Positions 42,056 through 50,530 of a stretch of DNA of 64,000 nucleotides are shown in pieces; the stretch's first letter is position 1, and the number at the start of each line of letters is the position of its first letter. A model generated the notes under the pieces. That model made no database searches. It worked only from the letters and a program-made list of their open reading frames with translations, and was not told where the DNA came from. Source of the DNA: Stigmatella ashevillena (GTDB lineage: Bacteria; Myxococcota; Myxococcia; Myxococcales; Myxococcaceae); the NCBI RefSeq assembly GCF_028368975.1, contig NZ_JAQNDM010000002.1, forward strand, positions 1,860,001 through 1,924,000, in the 5' to 3' direction. The translations under genes were made by a program, and so were the position numbers.

Positions 42056-43102
42056 TCATTCTTGCAAGGCCACCTTCTGGCTGCCCAGCGCGGCATCAAT
42101 ACTTCCGGCCAGCTTGACGGCGGACCGGGGCGCGCTGCCCTCGGCCTTGTTGTTGATGATGACGAAGGTGGGAAGCCCCTTGCGCGTGGCGGCGGCACAG
42201 ACGCCGGCCAGCGCCTCGCGGGTCACGGTGTCCTCATCCACCAGGTGGTGAAAGGGCGCATAGCGCGCGCGGGCCTCCTCATAGCCAAGGTGCGGCGGCA
42301 GCATCCACCGGACCACCAGCGCCCGCGACGCGAGCGCGCGCGTGCGCAACGCCTGCTGCACCACGGGCGGCATCTGGCGCCACACCGAGAGCACCGGGCA
42401 GACGCCCAGCTCTGACAGCACCTGGGCGAACCCCTCGGTGAGCAGCTCTTCGTTGCGCACCTCCACCGCGTAGAGCGGCCCCCGCGGCAGTGCCGCGAAG
42501 AAGGCGTGCAGACGCTCGACGAAGCGCGCCGGGCCACCGAAGCCCCGGGTGTCCTGGGGTGGGAACTGGAAGACGAGCGGACCTGCCTTGTCCCCCAGCC
42601 CCTCCACGAAGGGTGCCACCACCATGTCCGCGGCATAGCTGGCGTTCAAGAAGCGGTCGTTCGGCTGCCCCCGGTGGACGCCGTAGCGCTCATGCGGGGG
42701 GTAACGTGCCAGGGTGCAGACCTCGTGCGCCTTCACCAGGAAGCGAAAGGGCGCGGGCACCTGGGCGGCATACTCGGAAAAGGTGATGGCGGAGATGGGG
42801 CCATAGAAGGTCCGGTCCACCCCCACCGTGCGCAGGACAGGATGGCGCGCATAGGCCGAGAGCCCTTCTCGGGCCAGCGTCGCCTGGGCCACGTCCCGGC
42901 TGTAGACGATGCCTGCCCAGCCTGGAAAGGCCCAGGAAGAGGTTCCCAGGAAGATCCCCTGGGGCAAGCGTTCCCCCAGGGCGCGCACTTCGTCCGGAAC
43001 GGACGCGGGCCCCACGGGCTCCGCCCTGCGCGAACGGCGCGGGGCGGGCTCGGAGACGGCACCGGTGAAGAGGTCCAACTGGGAATGGTCTCGTGAGGGC
43101 AT
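42056..43102 (-). CDS. DUF72 (YecE-like) family protein
   Basis: The start is ATG 43102 (MPSRDHSQLDLFTGAVSEPA). The TIM-barrel DUF72 pattern follows: FLGTSSWAFPGWAGIVYSRD, VLRTVGVDRTFYGPI, APFRFLVKAHEVCTLARYPP, FQFPPQDTRGFGGPARFV, YAVEVRNEELLTEGF, and the C-terminal VIINNKAEGSAP. Molecular function is unknown. In this window it has no linked operon partner; it is on the same strand as the small genes downstream. Confidence 0.88.
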   Translation of the reverse strand: MPSRDHSQLDLFTGAVSEPAPRRSRRAEPVGPASVPDEVRALGERLPQGIFLGTSSWAFPGWAGIVYSRDVAQATLAREGLSAYARHPVLRTVGVDRTFYGPISAITFSEYAAQVPAPFRFLVKAHEVCTLARYPPHERYGVHRGQPNDRFLNASYAADMVVAPFVEGLGDKAGPLVFQFPPQDTRGFGGPARFVERLHAFFAALPRGPLYAVEVRNEELLTEGFAQVLSELGVCPVLSVWRQMPPVVQQALRTRALASRALVVRWMLPPHLGYEEARARYAPFHHLVDEDTVTREALAGVCAAATRKGLPTFVIINNKAEGSAPRSAVKLAGSIDAALGSQKVALQE

Positions 43103-43241
43103 GGCGGCTCCAGGACTTCCACGCAGGGACCCCCAGACACGCCCGGAAGATCCATACCAGCGGGGCTTAACGCCGGTACGGATACAATGCACCAGGTTGG
43201 GTCCAAATGAGCCAACTCTCTGCGTTGCCTGCCCGCCCTCC

Positions 43242-43269
43242 AGACGGGCGGTACTCACTCCGCCCGTCT
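43242..43269 (-). terminator. Hairpin after the adenosine-deaminase-like gene
   Basis: A perfect 10-base stem AGACGGGCGG / CCGCCCGTCT with an 8-base loop lies 23 bases beyond the stop at 43292. There is no U-tract, so it may slow transcription or act as a partial terminator. Confidence 0.5.
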
Positions 43270-43291
43270 ACCCCTTCCCAAGGGGGTCGGC

Positions 43292-44881
43292 TTACTGCAG
43301 GACGCTGTCCTCGAAGGCCGCCAGTTGGCCCTCCAGCTTCCACTGGAGCGCGGCCCGCTTGTTGGCGGAGAGGTAGCGCTCGCACTCCGCCGAGGCCGGC
43401 GCAGCGCCCAACCGATCCTGGGCGCAGGCGCTCACCGCCGAACCGTAAGCCGTGCGATTCGTCCAGAGGCTCTCGCCTTCAACGAAGGCATGCTGCAGGC
43501 TGACCCGCGCCATGTACTTCAGCGTCTTGTAGTCCAGGTTCTGGTCCGTGGCCGCCGCGATGTACTCCTCGGTGATCGACCCCCGCAGGATTCCCTGATC
43601 ATCCGTGGCCAGGGTGACGGGCACCTTCTGCTCCAGATACTTGGAGAGGGGGTGCTGGGCACCCGAGATACCGAGCAGGACCCGGTTCGAGGTGAGGCAG
43701 ATCTCCACCATCACCCCGGCATCGTGCATGTCCCGAACGAGATCCTCGGCCCCGTCACCGGCCGTCTCCCGAAGGACGTCCACGCTGTGGCCGATGCGCT
43801 CCGCGTGCGCTTTCTCCACGGCCTCGCGGATGTGGAAGGTGAGGTGGCTCTGTTCCGAAGGCGGCAACACCTCGGGGATCAGCTCACCGGCGTGCAGGGA
43901 GATATGAACCACCTTGCGCTGGGGCTGGCTGTCATTGAAGTCATCCAGCGTGCCCAGGGCAAACATCTCATCGGAGTAGAAGGCCAGCGATTTGGCGTTC
44001 TCCTCCGGAGACACCAGGTTGACGCCCACCATCTCGGGGACCACCTGCGCCAGCTCATAGGCATACACCCACTGGCCGAACACGGAGGCCCGGTCCGCCG
44101 TGCGGTTGGCCGAAGCGATGAGCCGGACCTCCACGTCACAGCCGGGATCCGGCGCGAGGGTACCGCAACCCAGTATCTCCCGGGTGCCCTTCAGGAAGGA
44201 GGCGATTTTGGCCGCCTGGGTGCTGATCGCCGAAGTGAAGGCCGGGGTATTGATGATCTGCTCGCGCTTGGCCAGCAAGGTCGCCGCGTCCCACGGATCC
44301 GAGGGGCCGAAGAGACCGAGCGCGATGTTACCGCCCGTGCCCGCACCGAAGCCCTGCATCAACTCCACGTAGATTTGCTTGTTGCGTCCGGCGGTGGACA
44401 GGACGTCGGCGAAGCTGTCGTCCCCCCGCGCATCGGTCTGCACCGCGCCGTACTTGCCGAACGCGTCGAAGAAATGCTGATGCGCATCGAGCAAAGAGCC
44501 CGAAAAGTCCTCCATCGACCAGGCCCCCAGCACGCGGTCATAGAACCCCCTGTCCCCCAGCGCATGGGAGAGTGGAACCGTGTTGTTCGCACAGGGATTG
44601 CTGGCGACGTAGGTGGTGGTATCTACACACGCGCCGTCCTCGGCCCCCCATTGGATGAGCTTCTCGGTGGTAATGGCACCTGAAGTATGGGTATGCAGAT
44701 CGCCGCCCTTGGGCATCTCGCGCAGGAAGGCCGCGAGGGCCGCGCTGTCGGAGCGAATCGACTCCATGTGGTCATTGACCCGCGTCTCGCGGTCCTCTGT
44801 TTCCGGGGGGACCGGGTCCTCATCACTACAGCTGGCCAGAAAAAGAGCGCCCACGACGACGGTCAACGGTATTTTGAGCAT
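43292..44881 (-). CDS. Exported adenosine deaminase-like lipoprotein
   Basis: The start is ATG 44881 (MLKIPLTVVVGALFLASC, lipobox Cys 18); a longer frame upstream lacks a signal. The 529-residue protein has the metallo-amidohydrolase/adenosine deaminase pattern: GGDLHTHTSGAITTEKL (metal-binding HTH), VVHISLHAGEL, AERIGHSVDVL, MVEICLTSNRVLLG and VTLATDDQGILRGSITEEY. It is likely anchored to a membrane facing the periplasm or outside, scavenging nucleosides. The usual ADA is about 340 residues, so the additional N-terminal and C-terminal regions mark the ADA-related growth factor or exported type. No clear ribosome binding site. Confidence 0.88.
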   Translation of the reverse strand: MLKIPLTVVVGALFLASCSDEDPVPPETEDRETRVNDHMESIRSDSAALAAFLREMPKGGDLHTHTSGAITTEKLIQWGAEDGACVDTTTYVASNPCANNTVPLSHALGDRGFYDRVLGAWSMEDFSGSLLDAHQHFFDAFGKYGAVQTDARGDDSFADVLSTAGRNKQIYVELMQGFGAGTGGNIALGLFGPSDPWDAATLLAKREQIINTPAFTSAISTQAAKIASFLKGTREILGCGTLAPDPGCDVEVRLIASANRTADRASVFGQWVYAYELAQVVPEMVGVNLVSPEENAKSLAFYSDEMFALGTLDDFNDSQPQRKVVHISLHAGELIPEVLPPSEQSHLTFHIREAVEKAHAERIGHSVDVLRETAGDGAEDLVRDMHDAGVMVEICLTSNRVLLGISGAQHPLSKYLEQKVPVTLATDDQGILRGSITEEYIAAATDQNLDYKTLKYMARVSLQHAFVEGESLWTNRTAYGSAVSACAQDRLGAAPASAECERYLSANKRAALQWKLEGQLAAFEDSVLQ

Positions 44882-45108
44882 GAATCTCACAGGGGGGAGC
44901 AGGAGTTTGGAAACACTGCTTTGAGGGCGAGCGCGCAGGACAAGTGCCCATGCGGCTCGCCCACCCACTATGGCTTCTGAACCCCCAACCGGCAAAAACT
45001 TCTGCGCGGAAACGCTTGTCTTGTCTGACCTGCGTCACCCTGCGCTTGCGCAGTCAACTTTGACCTGCCTGGTCGGCAGGTCCTCTCCATTCACACTATG
45101 AGAGGACG
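44882..45108. other. Intergenic region
   Basis: This holds the upstream region of the deaminase gene and the end of the SnoaL-like gene. Apart from the hairpin pair at 45062-45106 no gene is visible. Confidence 0.4.
45062..45106 (-). terminator. Two adjacent hairpins after the SnoaL-like gene
   Basis: GACCTGCC / GGCAGGTC (stem 8, loop 5, 45062-45082) and TCCTCTC / GAGAGGA (stem 7, 45081-45106) follow the stop codon at 45109 directly. Without a U-tract this is terminator-like only. Confidence 0.4.
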
Positions 45109-45600
45109 TTAGGGAACGGGTTTCGCATCCGTGTTCTGCCCAGCGAGGATTTGCCACTTCCCGGCGGTCTTCCTCATCACGTACTTCATCCGGGTTCGGA
45201 GCAGTCCAGGCTCGGTGTTTTGTACGCCTGGAGGCAATCCGCCGTGCCCTGTCACCTCGTGGACCGTGTCCACCACGGCGATGTCCTCTTGGGGGAACAC
45301 GATCTTGCGCACCGTCACCTTGACCTGACTTCCTTTGAACAGGGTCGAGAAGATGGCGGCGTGACGCTGTTCGATCTGATCGTGACCTTCAAAGACACTT
45401 CCCACGATGTTGACGAAATCGGCGTCCTGCGTGAAGTCCTTGGACCACGCCACCGCGTCACCGCTGTTCCACGCCTCGGCCTGAACCGCCACGAGTTGAT
45501 GGAGGTCCCTCTCATCTTGCGCGGGGTTGCCATGGGCACACGCCGTGGAAAACAGGAACAACCAAGTCAATACCGGCGCCACCGAAACGAGACGTGTCAT
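45109..45600 (-). CDS. SgcJ/EcaC-type (SnoaL-like) lipoprotein
   Basis: The start is ATG 45600 (MTRLVSVAPVLTWLFLFSTA, lipobox Cys 21); an ATG at 45621 adds seven residues. The 163-residue product has the DUF4440/SnoaL-like pattern: QLVAVQAEAWNSGDAVAWSK, DFTQDADFVNIVGSVFEGHD, FSTLFKGSQVKVTVRKI and GLLRTRMKYVMRKTAGKWQI. NTF2-like folds bind small molecules or act as dehydratases/isomerases; function is unknown. It is on the same strand as the TetR gene upstream. Confidence 0.85.
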   Translation of the reverse strand: MTRLVSVAPVLTWLFLFSTACAHGNPAQDERDLHQLVAVQAEAWNSGDAVAWSKDFTQDADFVNIVGSVFEGHDQIEQRHAAIFSTLFKGSQVKVTVRKIVFPQEDIAVVDTVHEVTGHGGLPPGVQNTEPGLLRTRMKYVMRKTAGKWQILAGQNTDAKPVP

Positions 45601-45649
45601 GTATCCATCCAAGAAAATCAAGGGGGACTTCCTTTGTCAAACAACCCAC

Positions 45650-46249
45650 TCAGGCAGAAAAGAGAAGCCGGAAAGACTGTTTTACCCAAGCTCGCCGTGT
45701 CTCGAGCGTGTCGAAGTCGATCAGGATGAACTGGTCAAACAGCCTGGGCATCATCGAGAGCAGGAACAGCGATGACCAGATCTGGGTCAGCGCCAGCCGA
45801 AGCTTGTCCTCCGCCAGGTGCGGCGTGACCGGGGCGAGCCGCAGGGCCAGTTCCCCGAGGAAGGCGTTGAGGCGCTGGACGGCGGCGCCGTCATACCGTT
45901 GATGGACGAGCGCATCGTGGAGGTGCGCGTGCGCAATGCGCGGATAGCGGGCCGTGTTGCCCACGACATCTTCGAGCAAGATTTCAAACGCCTCGCGGAT
46001 GCCCAGCCCCTCGGCCCGGAGGCGGTCGAAATCCATCAGCACGTTCCCGAAGGCCTCCTCCAGCGTCTGCTCCAGCGCCTGGGCAATCAGCTTGTCCTTG
46101 CTGCGGAAGTAGTAGCTGATGGCCGCGCTGTTCACCTGCGCCTCGCGGGCAATCTCCCGGATGCCGGTAGCGTCCAGACCGTCGCGCTCGATGCAGACGA
46201 TGGTCGCCCGGAGGATGCGCTCCTGAGCGTCCTGCTCCTTGGTACCCAT
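45650..46249 (-). CDS. TetR-family transcriptional regulator (CerR-type C-terminal domain)
   Basis: The start is ATG 46249 (MGTKEQDAQERILRATIVCI). In 199 residues, the N-terminal HTH (TGIREIAREAQVNSAAISYY FRSKDKLIAQ) is typical of the family, followed by a ligand-binding domain with LEDVVGNTARYPRIAHAHLH. The gene is divergent from the Tat-exported hydrolase gene. Four palindromic 9-mers in the gap are good operator candidates, so it likely represses itself and the hydrolase. Confidence 0.92.
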   Translation of the reverse strand: MGTKEQDAQERILRATIVCIERDGLDATGIREIAREAQVNSAAISYYFRSKDKLIAQALEQTLEEAFGNVLMDFDRLRAEGLGIREAFEILLEDVVGNTARYPRIAHAHLHDALVHQRYDGAAVQRLNAFLGELALRLAPVTPHLAEDKLRLALTQIWSSLFLLSMMPRLFDQFILIDFDTLETRRAWVKQSFRLLFSA

Positions 46250-46305
46250 CCCACCAAACCCTTGAAATGACGTGCGTTCCCACGGCGTCCTTGACACCGT
46301 CGCCC

Positions 46306-46353
46306 GATTCAATCTACTGATTCAATCAACCGATTCATTCCGGAGATTGAATC
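46306..46353. promoter_or_regulatory. Array of four GATTnAATC-type sites at exactly 13-bp spacing (TetR operator candidate)
   Basis: GATTCAATC (46306-46314 and 46319-46327), GATTCATTC (46332-46340) and GATTGAATC (46345-46353) start every 13 bases. Each is an odd palindrome GATT-n-AATC; the third has one mismatch. The array ends three bases before the hydrolase start codon at 46356. Confidence 0.8.
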
Positions 46354-46355
46354 CT

Positions 46356-47717
46356 ATGATCTACCCCGGTGGCGACAGTAACGCACGAAGACTCTCCCGG
46401 CGAGGCGTGCTGGTGGGCGCAGGGCTGTTCGCCGGTGGGGCCGCAGCCGCGGTGGGAACGCAGCGCGTGCTGGAGCCGGTCTCGACGGATGTCCCTGGCA
46501 TCAACCCGCGCAGCACGGACTGGTACGACCTGCGGCTGTCCGGTGATGGGCTGATGGACAACCAACTGCTGTGGTTCCTGGGCCACGCCACGCACGGGCA
46601 GAGCGATGTGGGCGACGTGCTGGAGACGGCGCAGCGCATCCAACCCGGCAACGAGCGGAGCTGGTTCGACGCATGGCTCCAGACGGCGCGGCGGGTCCAC
46701 GGCGTCGCCAGCACCGCCGAGTCGAAGGGCCACGCGCTGAGCGCGGGCCAGGCCTACGCGCGCGCCGCGAACTACTACCGCGCGGCGACGATGCACTACA
46801 CCGACACGGCGGACCCGCGGATGCTCGAGGTGACACGAACCGCCGCCACCACGTTCGAGAAGTCGAACGCGCTGCTCGGCTACGCGGCCCAGCCACTCGA
46901 CATTCCCTACGAGAACACCACCCTGCCCGCCTATTTCATCCGCTCGCCGCACGCGAAGCCGAGCGCCCCCATCCTCCTGCTCCACCAGGGCCTGCATGCC
47001 TGGCCGGAGGAGACGAAGTGGGTCTGGGAGGGCGCCTCCCTGCGGGGCTACCACGTGCTGATCTTCCACGGGCCCGGCCAGGGACGGGCGCTGCGTGAGA
47101 AGGGCCTCTGCTTCCGGCCCGACTGGGAGAAGGCGGTCCGCCCGGTGGTCGACGCGGCCGAGCGCATCAGCGGGGTGGACCCTCGCCGCATCCTCTTGAT
47201 GGGGCTCTCGTTCGGCGGTGCCCTGGCCCCCCGGGCGGCGGCCTTCGAGCCGCGCATCGCCCTGTGCATCGCCAATCCCGGCGTCCTGAGCTGGTGGGAA
47301 TCCACGAGCGGGCACTTCAATCGGTTCCTCCCAGGGGCCCTCTCCCTGCTGAAATCGCACCCGGAGCAGTTCGACCAGGCGATTCTGGGGCTCGCGGAGC
47401 GCTGGCCCACCGCGAAGTACTGGCTGCGCGACGTGTTCTGGAAGCATGGCGCCAGGACGCCTTCCGAGCTCTTCCGCAAGCTGGAGGAGTTCACCAACGA
47501 ATCCATCATCGACCGCATCCGCTGCCCAGTGCTCATCATGGAAGGGGAAGCGGAGGACGCGTCGCCGGGCCAATCCCAAAAGCTCTACGACGCGCTGCGA
47601 GGGCCCAAGCACTTGATGATGTTCACCCGGGACGAGGCCGCCCCCCTGCACTGCCAGGCGGCGTCCCTGGCGCTGGCGGAGCAACGGCTGTTCGACTGGC
47701 TCGACGAGAACGTGTGA
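46356..47717 (+). CDS. Tat-exported alpha/beta hydrolase (peptidase/esterase-like)
   Basis: The start is ATG 46356 (MIYPGGDSNARRLSRRGVLV). The twin-arginine motif SRRGVLVGAGLFAGG leads an exported protein. In 453 residues, the core has LLHQGLHAWPEETKWVW, HGPGQGRALREKG, the nucleophile elbow GLSFGG, then IMEGEAEDASPG (Asp region) and a His-containing AAPLHCQAA. This resembles alpha/beta hydrolases of the DUF1100/FrsA-like or BAAT-like type, with a helical N-terminal region. Substrate unknown. The neighbouring TetR gene and operator array suggest control by a small molecule, perhaps the hydrolase substrate. Confidence 0.88.
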   Translation: MIYPGGDSNARRLSRRGVLVGAGLFAGGAAAAVGTQRVLEPVSTDVPGINPRSTDWYDLRLSGDGLMDNQLLWFLGHATHGQSDVGDVLETAQRIQPGNERSWFDAWLQTARRVHGVASTAESKGHALSAGQAYARAANYYRAATMHYTDTADPRMLEVTRTAATTFEKSNALLGYAAQPLDIPYENTTLPAYFIRSPHAKPSAPILLLHQGLHAWPEETKWVWEGASLRGYHVLIFHGPGQGRALREKGLCFRPDWEKAVRPVVDAAERISGVDPRRILLMGLSFGGALAPRAAAFEPRIALCIANPGVLSWWESTSGHFNRFLPGALSLLKSHPEQFDQAILGLAERWPTAKYWLRDVFWKHGARTPSELFRKLEEFTNESIIDRIRCPVLIMEGEAEDASPGQSQKLYDALRGPKHLMMFTRDEAAPLHCQAASLALAEQRLFDWLDENV

Positions 47718-47725
47718 GTCCTCGA

Positions 47726-48814
47726 ATGGCACCCCTTTCTCCTCTCGCGGCCCTCCTGGGCCTCTTGCTCACCACGACCCCGGAGGCCTCTTCAAGGGCA
47801 GCCCCGGAGACGGAGCGCGGCCAGTTCAGCGTGGTGCCCTTCGTCCTGCCCGCCTACCAGCCGGAGACGGGCTTTCTGGTGGGCAGCGCGGCCTCACTCG
47901 TGCACCAGCCCCCGGCGGCGAGCGGCCAGCGGGAGTCCCAGGTGCTGCTGGCCGCCGCAGCGAGCGTGCGCAAACAGTTCACCCTGCTGTTGCAACCGGA
48001 CGTGTACTTCCTGGACGACCGGCTGAACCTGACGGCCACGGCCAGCGCGGCGCGGTTTCCGGACCGGTTCTTCGGCCTTGGCGCGCGCACGCGGGCCGAG
48101 GATGAGGAGTCTTTCACACCCATCTTCCTCGAACTCGAGTTGAGCCCGAAGTGGCGCATCGCCCCCCGGCTCTACGTCGGCCCCACCGTGCGGTACCAGC
48201 ACGCGCGCATCACCCGGGTGGCGGCAGATGGAGCGCTCCAAGCCCTGACGGGCGCTGGAGGAGGCGCAACGCTCCAGCTCGGCCTCACGGCGCTCTACGA
48301 TTCGCGGGACAACACCTTGAACCCGCTGACGGGCTTCCTGGCCCGGCTCAACCTGCGCAGCGCCCACGAGGAGTGGGGCTCCGATTACGCGTTCGACCTG
48401 CTCCGGCTGGATGCCCGGCGGTACCTCCCGCTCCCGTGGGGAGAGCGGCATGTGCTCGCGATACAAGGCCTGGTGGAACTGCGCCGCGGCGAGCCCCCCT
48501 TCTATGACACCAGCCGACTCGGGGGCATGGAGATGAGCCGGGGGCACCTGGAGGGGCGCTTTCGCGAGCGCCAGCACCTCGCCGCCCAGCTCGAGTACCG
48601 AGCCCCCCTTTTCTGGCGCTTCGGAGGCGTCGCCTTCGCTTCAGCGGCCACGGTGGCCCGAAGCCTGGAGGACTTCGACACTCGGGACATCAAGCCCGCG
48701 GGAGGCCTGGGGCTGAGATTCGCTCCCCTCACGGACGTGCCGGTGAACATCCGGCTCGATGTGGCCTATGGCACGGAAATGAGCTTCTACCTGAACGTGG
48801 GCGAGGCCTTTTAA
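47726..48814 (+). CDS. BamA/Omp85-like outer membrane barrel without POTRA domains
   Basis: The 362-residue protein starts MAPLSPLAALLGLLLTTTPE, a signal peptide, then a series of amphipathic beta strands (FSVVPFVLPAYQPETGFLVG, TLQLGLTALYDSRDNTLNPL, TGFLARLNLRSAHEEWGSDY), the Omp85 core VLAIQGLVELRRGEPPFYD and GMEMSRGHLEGRFRERQHLA, and a final aromatic residue (F). It is a small surface antigen (D15/PF01103) barrel. It starts nine bases after the hydrolase stop and is probably co-transcribed and under the same TetR control. Confidence 0.88.
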   Translation: MAPLSPLAALLGLLLTTTPEASSRAAPETERGQFSVVPFVLPAYQPETGFLVGSAASLVHQPPAASGQRESQVLLAAAASVRKQFTLLLQPDVYFLDDRLNLTATASAARFPDRFFGLGARTRAEDEESFTPIFLELELSPKWRIAPRLYVGPTVRYQHARITRVAADGALQALTGAGGGATLQLGLTALYDSRDNTLNPLTGFLARLNLRSAHEEWGSDYAFDLLRLDARRYLPLPWGERHVLAIQGLVELRRGEPPFYDTSRLGGMEMSRGHLEGRFRERQHLAAQLEYRAPLFWRFGGVAFASAATVARSLEDFDTRDIKPAGGLGLRFAPLTDVPVNIRLDVAYGTEMSFYLNVGEAF

Positions 48815-48835
48815 CGGGAGCAGTTCGAGGAGGCA

Positions 48836-49462
48836 TCAGCCACTGGTGTAGAACGCCGCCGTGCGCTCGGCCATCCCGCGAGCCACCTCTGGGGCCTCGC
48901 CACCCGCCACGTGGGCCGCAGCCCAGGCCTCGGCGCTCGCGCGCACAAAGCCCTTGGCCTCCTCGGAGGCCATCCAGGCGGCATCGGCTTCCGGGGGGAC
49001 GGATGCCCCGCTCTCGACATGAAGGCCCAGGCCCAGGAAGCCCAGGTCCCAGCCCACGCCCGCGGCGCCGGGCCCGAACTGGGTCCAGTGCGCATCGGCA
49101 TCGGAGGCGTGCACGATGTGCTCGAGCGTCAGCCGCGTGTCCTCGCCCTCCGGTGCCAAGCGGACAGTCACCCAGCTCATGCCACCGCCGAACTCCCAGG
49201 TGACATCGAAGGCCTTGGGCGGCTCGCAGCGGGTGATGGTCCCGCCCGCATTGCCCTTGAGCTGATACCGGCCGCCCGAGCGCAACTCGCCCTCGATGGG
49301 CAGGAACCAGCGTGGGAGACGCTCCGCGTGGGTGATGGCATCCCACAAGTCCTCGGCGTCGGTGTGGTAGAGGCGGCTGGCGATCACCACGCGGGCCGAC
49401 TTGCCCTCATGCTCGCGCTCGACGAACTCCCGCACCTCGGCGCCCATGACGGTGTGCAGCAT
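48836..49462 (-). CDS. SRPBCC / AHSA1-type protein
   Basis: The start is ATG 49462 (MLHTVMGAEVREFVEREHEG), seven bases after GGGAGG. The 208-residue protein has an START-like lipid/ligand-binding fold: VVIASRLYHTDAEDLWDAIT, PRWFLPIEGELRSGGRYQLK, GTITRCEPPKAFDVTWEFGG and TRLTLEHIVHASD. It is common as a stress-response or polyketide-binding protein in myxobacteria; the ligand is unknown. It is convergent with the Omp85-like gene. Confidence 0.88.
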   Translation of the reverse strand: MLHTVMGAEVREFVEREHEGKSARVVIASRLYHTDAEDLWDAITHAERLPRWFLPIEGELRSGGRYQLKGNAGGTITRCEPPKAFDVTWEFGGGMSWVTVRLAPEGEDTRLTLEHIVHASDADAHWTQFGPGAAGVGWDLGFLGLGLHVESGASVPPEADAAWMASEEAKGFVRASAEAWAAAHVAGGEAPEVARGMAERTAAFYTSG

Positions 49463-49519
49463 GTGCGAACCTCCCATCGTCCAGAACCATTCAATCGGCG
49501 CGGGAACTCCTCCGGCGTC

Positions 49520-50443
49520 CTACACCTTGAGCCGGATGGCCCCCGGCAGGATCGTCATCTTCGCGGGAAGGCGGCCGGGCACCTCTCCGTCCACCTCGAT
49601 GAGGACCTCCTGGCCATCCTCGCTCTCCGCCTCGAACGAGCGGCACTGGAGCTGCCGGGTCCCCTTCCACGTCACGTGCTCGCCGCTGTAGACGCCCTTG
49701 GACTTGAAGATGAAGTCGTTCAGCCCGTAGCCGCTCCAGACCGTGACATTGAACAGCCCGTCATGGGTCAGCGCTCCGGGGGCCACGCACATGCCGCTGC
49801 CGAAGTAGCGCCCATTGGCCACCGCCACCGCGGTGACGGACACCGGCTCCTGCGTTCCCGCGTCCGCGCGGAAGCGCACCATGGGCGCGGAGTACTTGAT
49901 CAACCCCTTCACCGTGCCCCACACGAAGCTCAGGTTGCCGCCCAGCGCCTTGCTGCTCTTGTTCACCTCGTGCGCCACCACCGCGCTCACGCCGAAGGAG
50001 GCGATGTTGGCGAAATAGCGCTGCTCGGGCTTGCCCTCGTGGTTGACGTACTCGATGAGCCCCACATCGAAGGGCTCCGTCTGGCCAGTGCTCAGCCGCG
50101 CCAGCGCCGAGTCCAGCTCGAGATCCCACCCAAACGCGCGCCGGAAATCGCCCCCCGTTCCCCGGGGGATGACCCCCAGGGCGGCCTGAGGGTTGATGGC
50201 GCGCCCATCGAGGAAGAAGCCGTTGACCACCTCGTTGATGGTGCCGTCCCCTCCCACCGCGACGACGCACTCGTAGCCGTCCTGGACGGCCTTCCGGGCA
50301 ATCCGCGCCGCATCCATGGCGCCCTCGGTGAACCCGTGCCCGAACTCGCCAATGGCGCGCCCCACCTGGGCGGAGAGCTCCGCCCAGTGTTTGCCGGTCT
50401 GTCCCCCGGCGCTGCGCGGGTTGACCACGAGGAACGTCTTCAT
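49520..50443 (-). CDS. Diacylglycerol kinase / lipid kinase-like protein (YegS/DagK)
   Basis: The 307-residue protein begins MKTFLVVNPRSAGGQTGKHW. It has the DAGK catalytic motifs VVAVGGDGTINEVVNGFF and LGVIPRGTGGDFRRAFG, then IASFGVSAVVAHEVNKSSKA, and the C-terminal IEVDGEVPGRLPAKMTILPG. It phosphorylates diacylglycerol or a related lipid alcohol using ATP. It lies upstream of the SRPBCC gene on the same strand, about 60 bases apart, so co-transcription is possible. Confidence 0.92.
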   Translation of the reverse strand: MKTFLVVNPRSAGGQTGKHWAELSAQVGRAIGEFGHGFTEGAMDAARIARKAVQDGYECVVAVGGDGTINEVVNGFFLDGRAINPQAALGVIPRGTGGDFRRAFGWDLELDSALARLSTGQTEPFDVGLIEYVNHEGKPEQRYFANIASFGVSAVVAHEVNKSSKALGGNLSFVWGTVKGLIKYSAPMVRFRADAGTQEPVSVTAVAVANGRYFGSGMCVAPGALTHDGLFNVTVWSGYGLNDFIFKSKGVYSGEHVTWKGTRQLQCRSFEAESEDGQEVLIEVDGEVPGRLPAKMTILPGAIRLKV

Positions 50444-50530
50444 TCAGCCGCTCTCCTCCTGCCTGATAGGGGGGCGTTACCATACCCTGCCCAGCAGGAG
50501 ATACGGCCAGCGCTCGAAGAGGGGCCTCCC

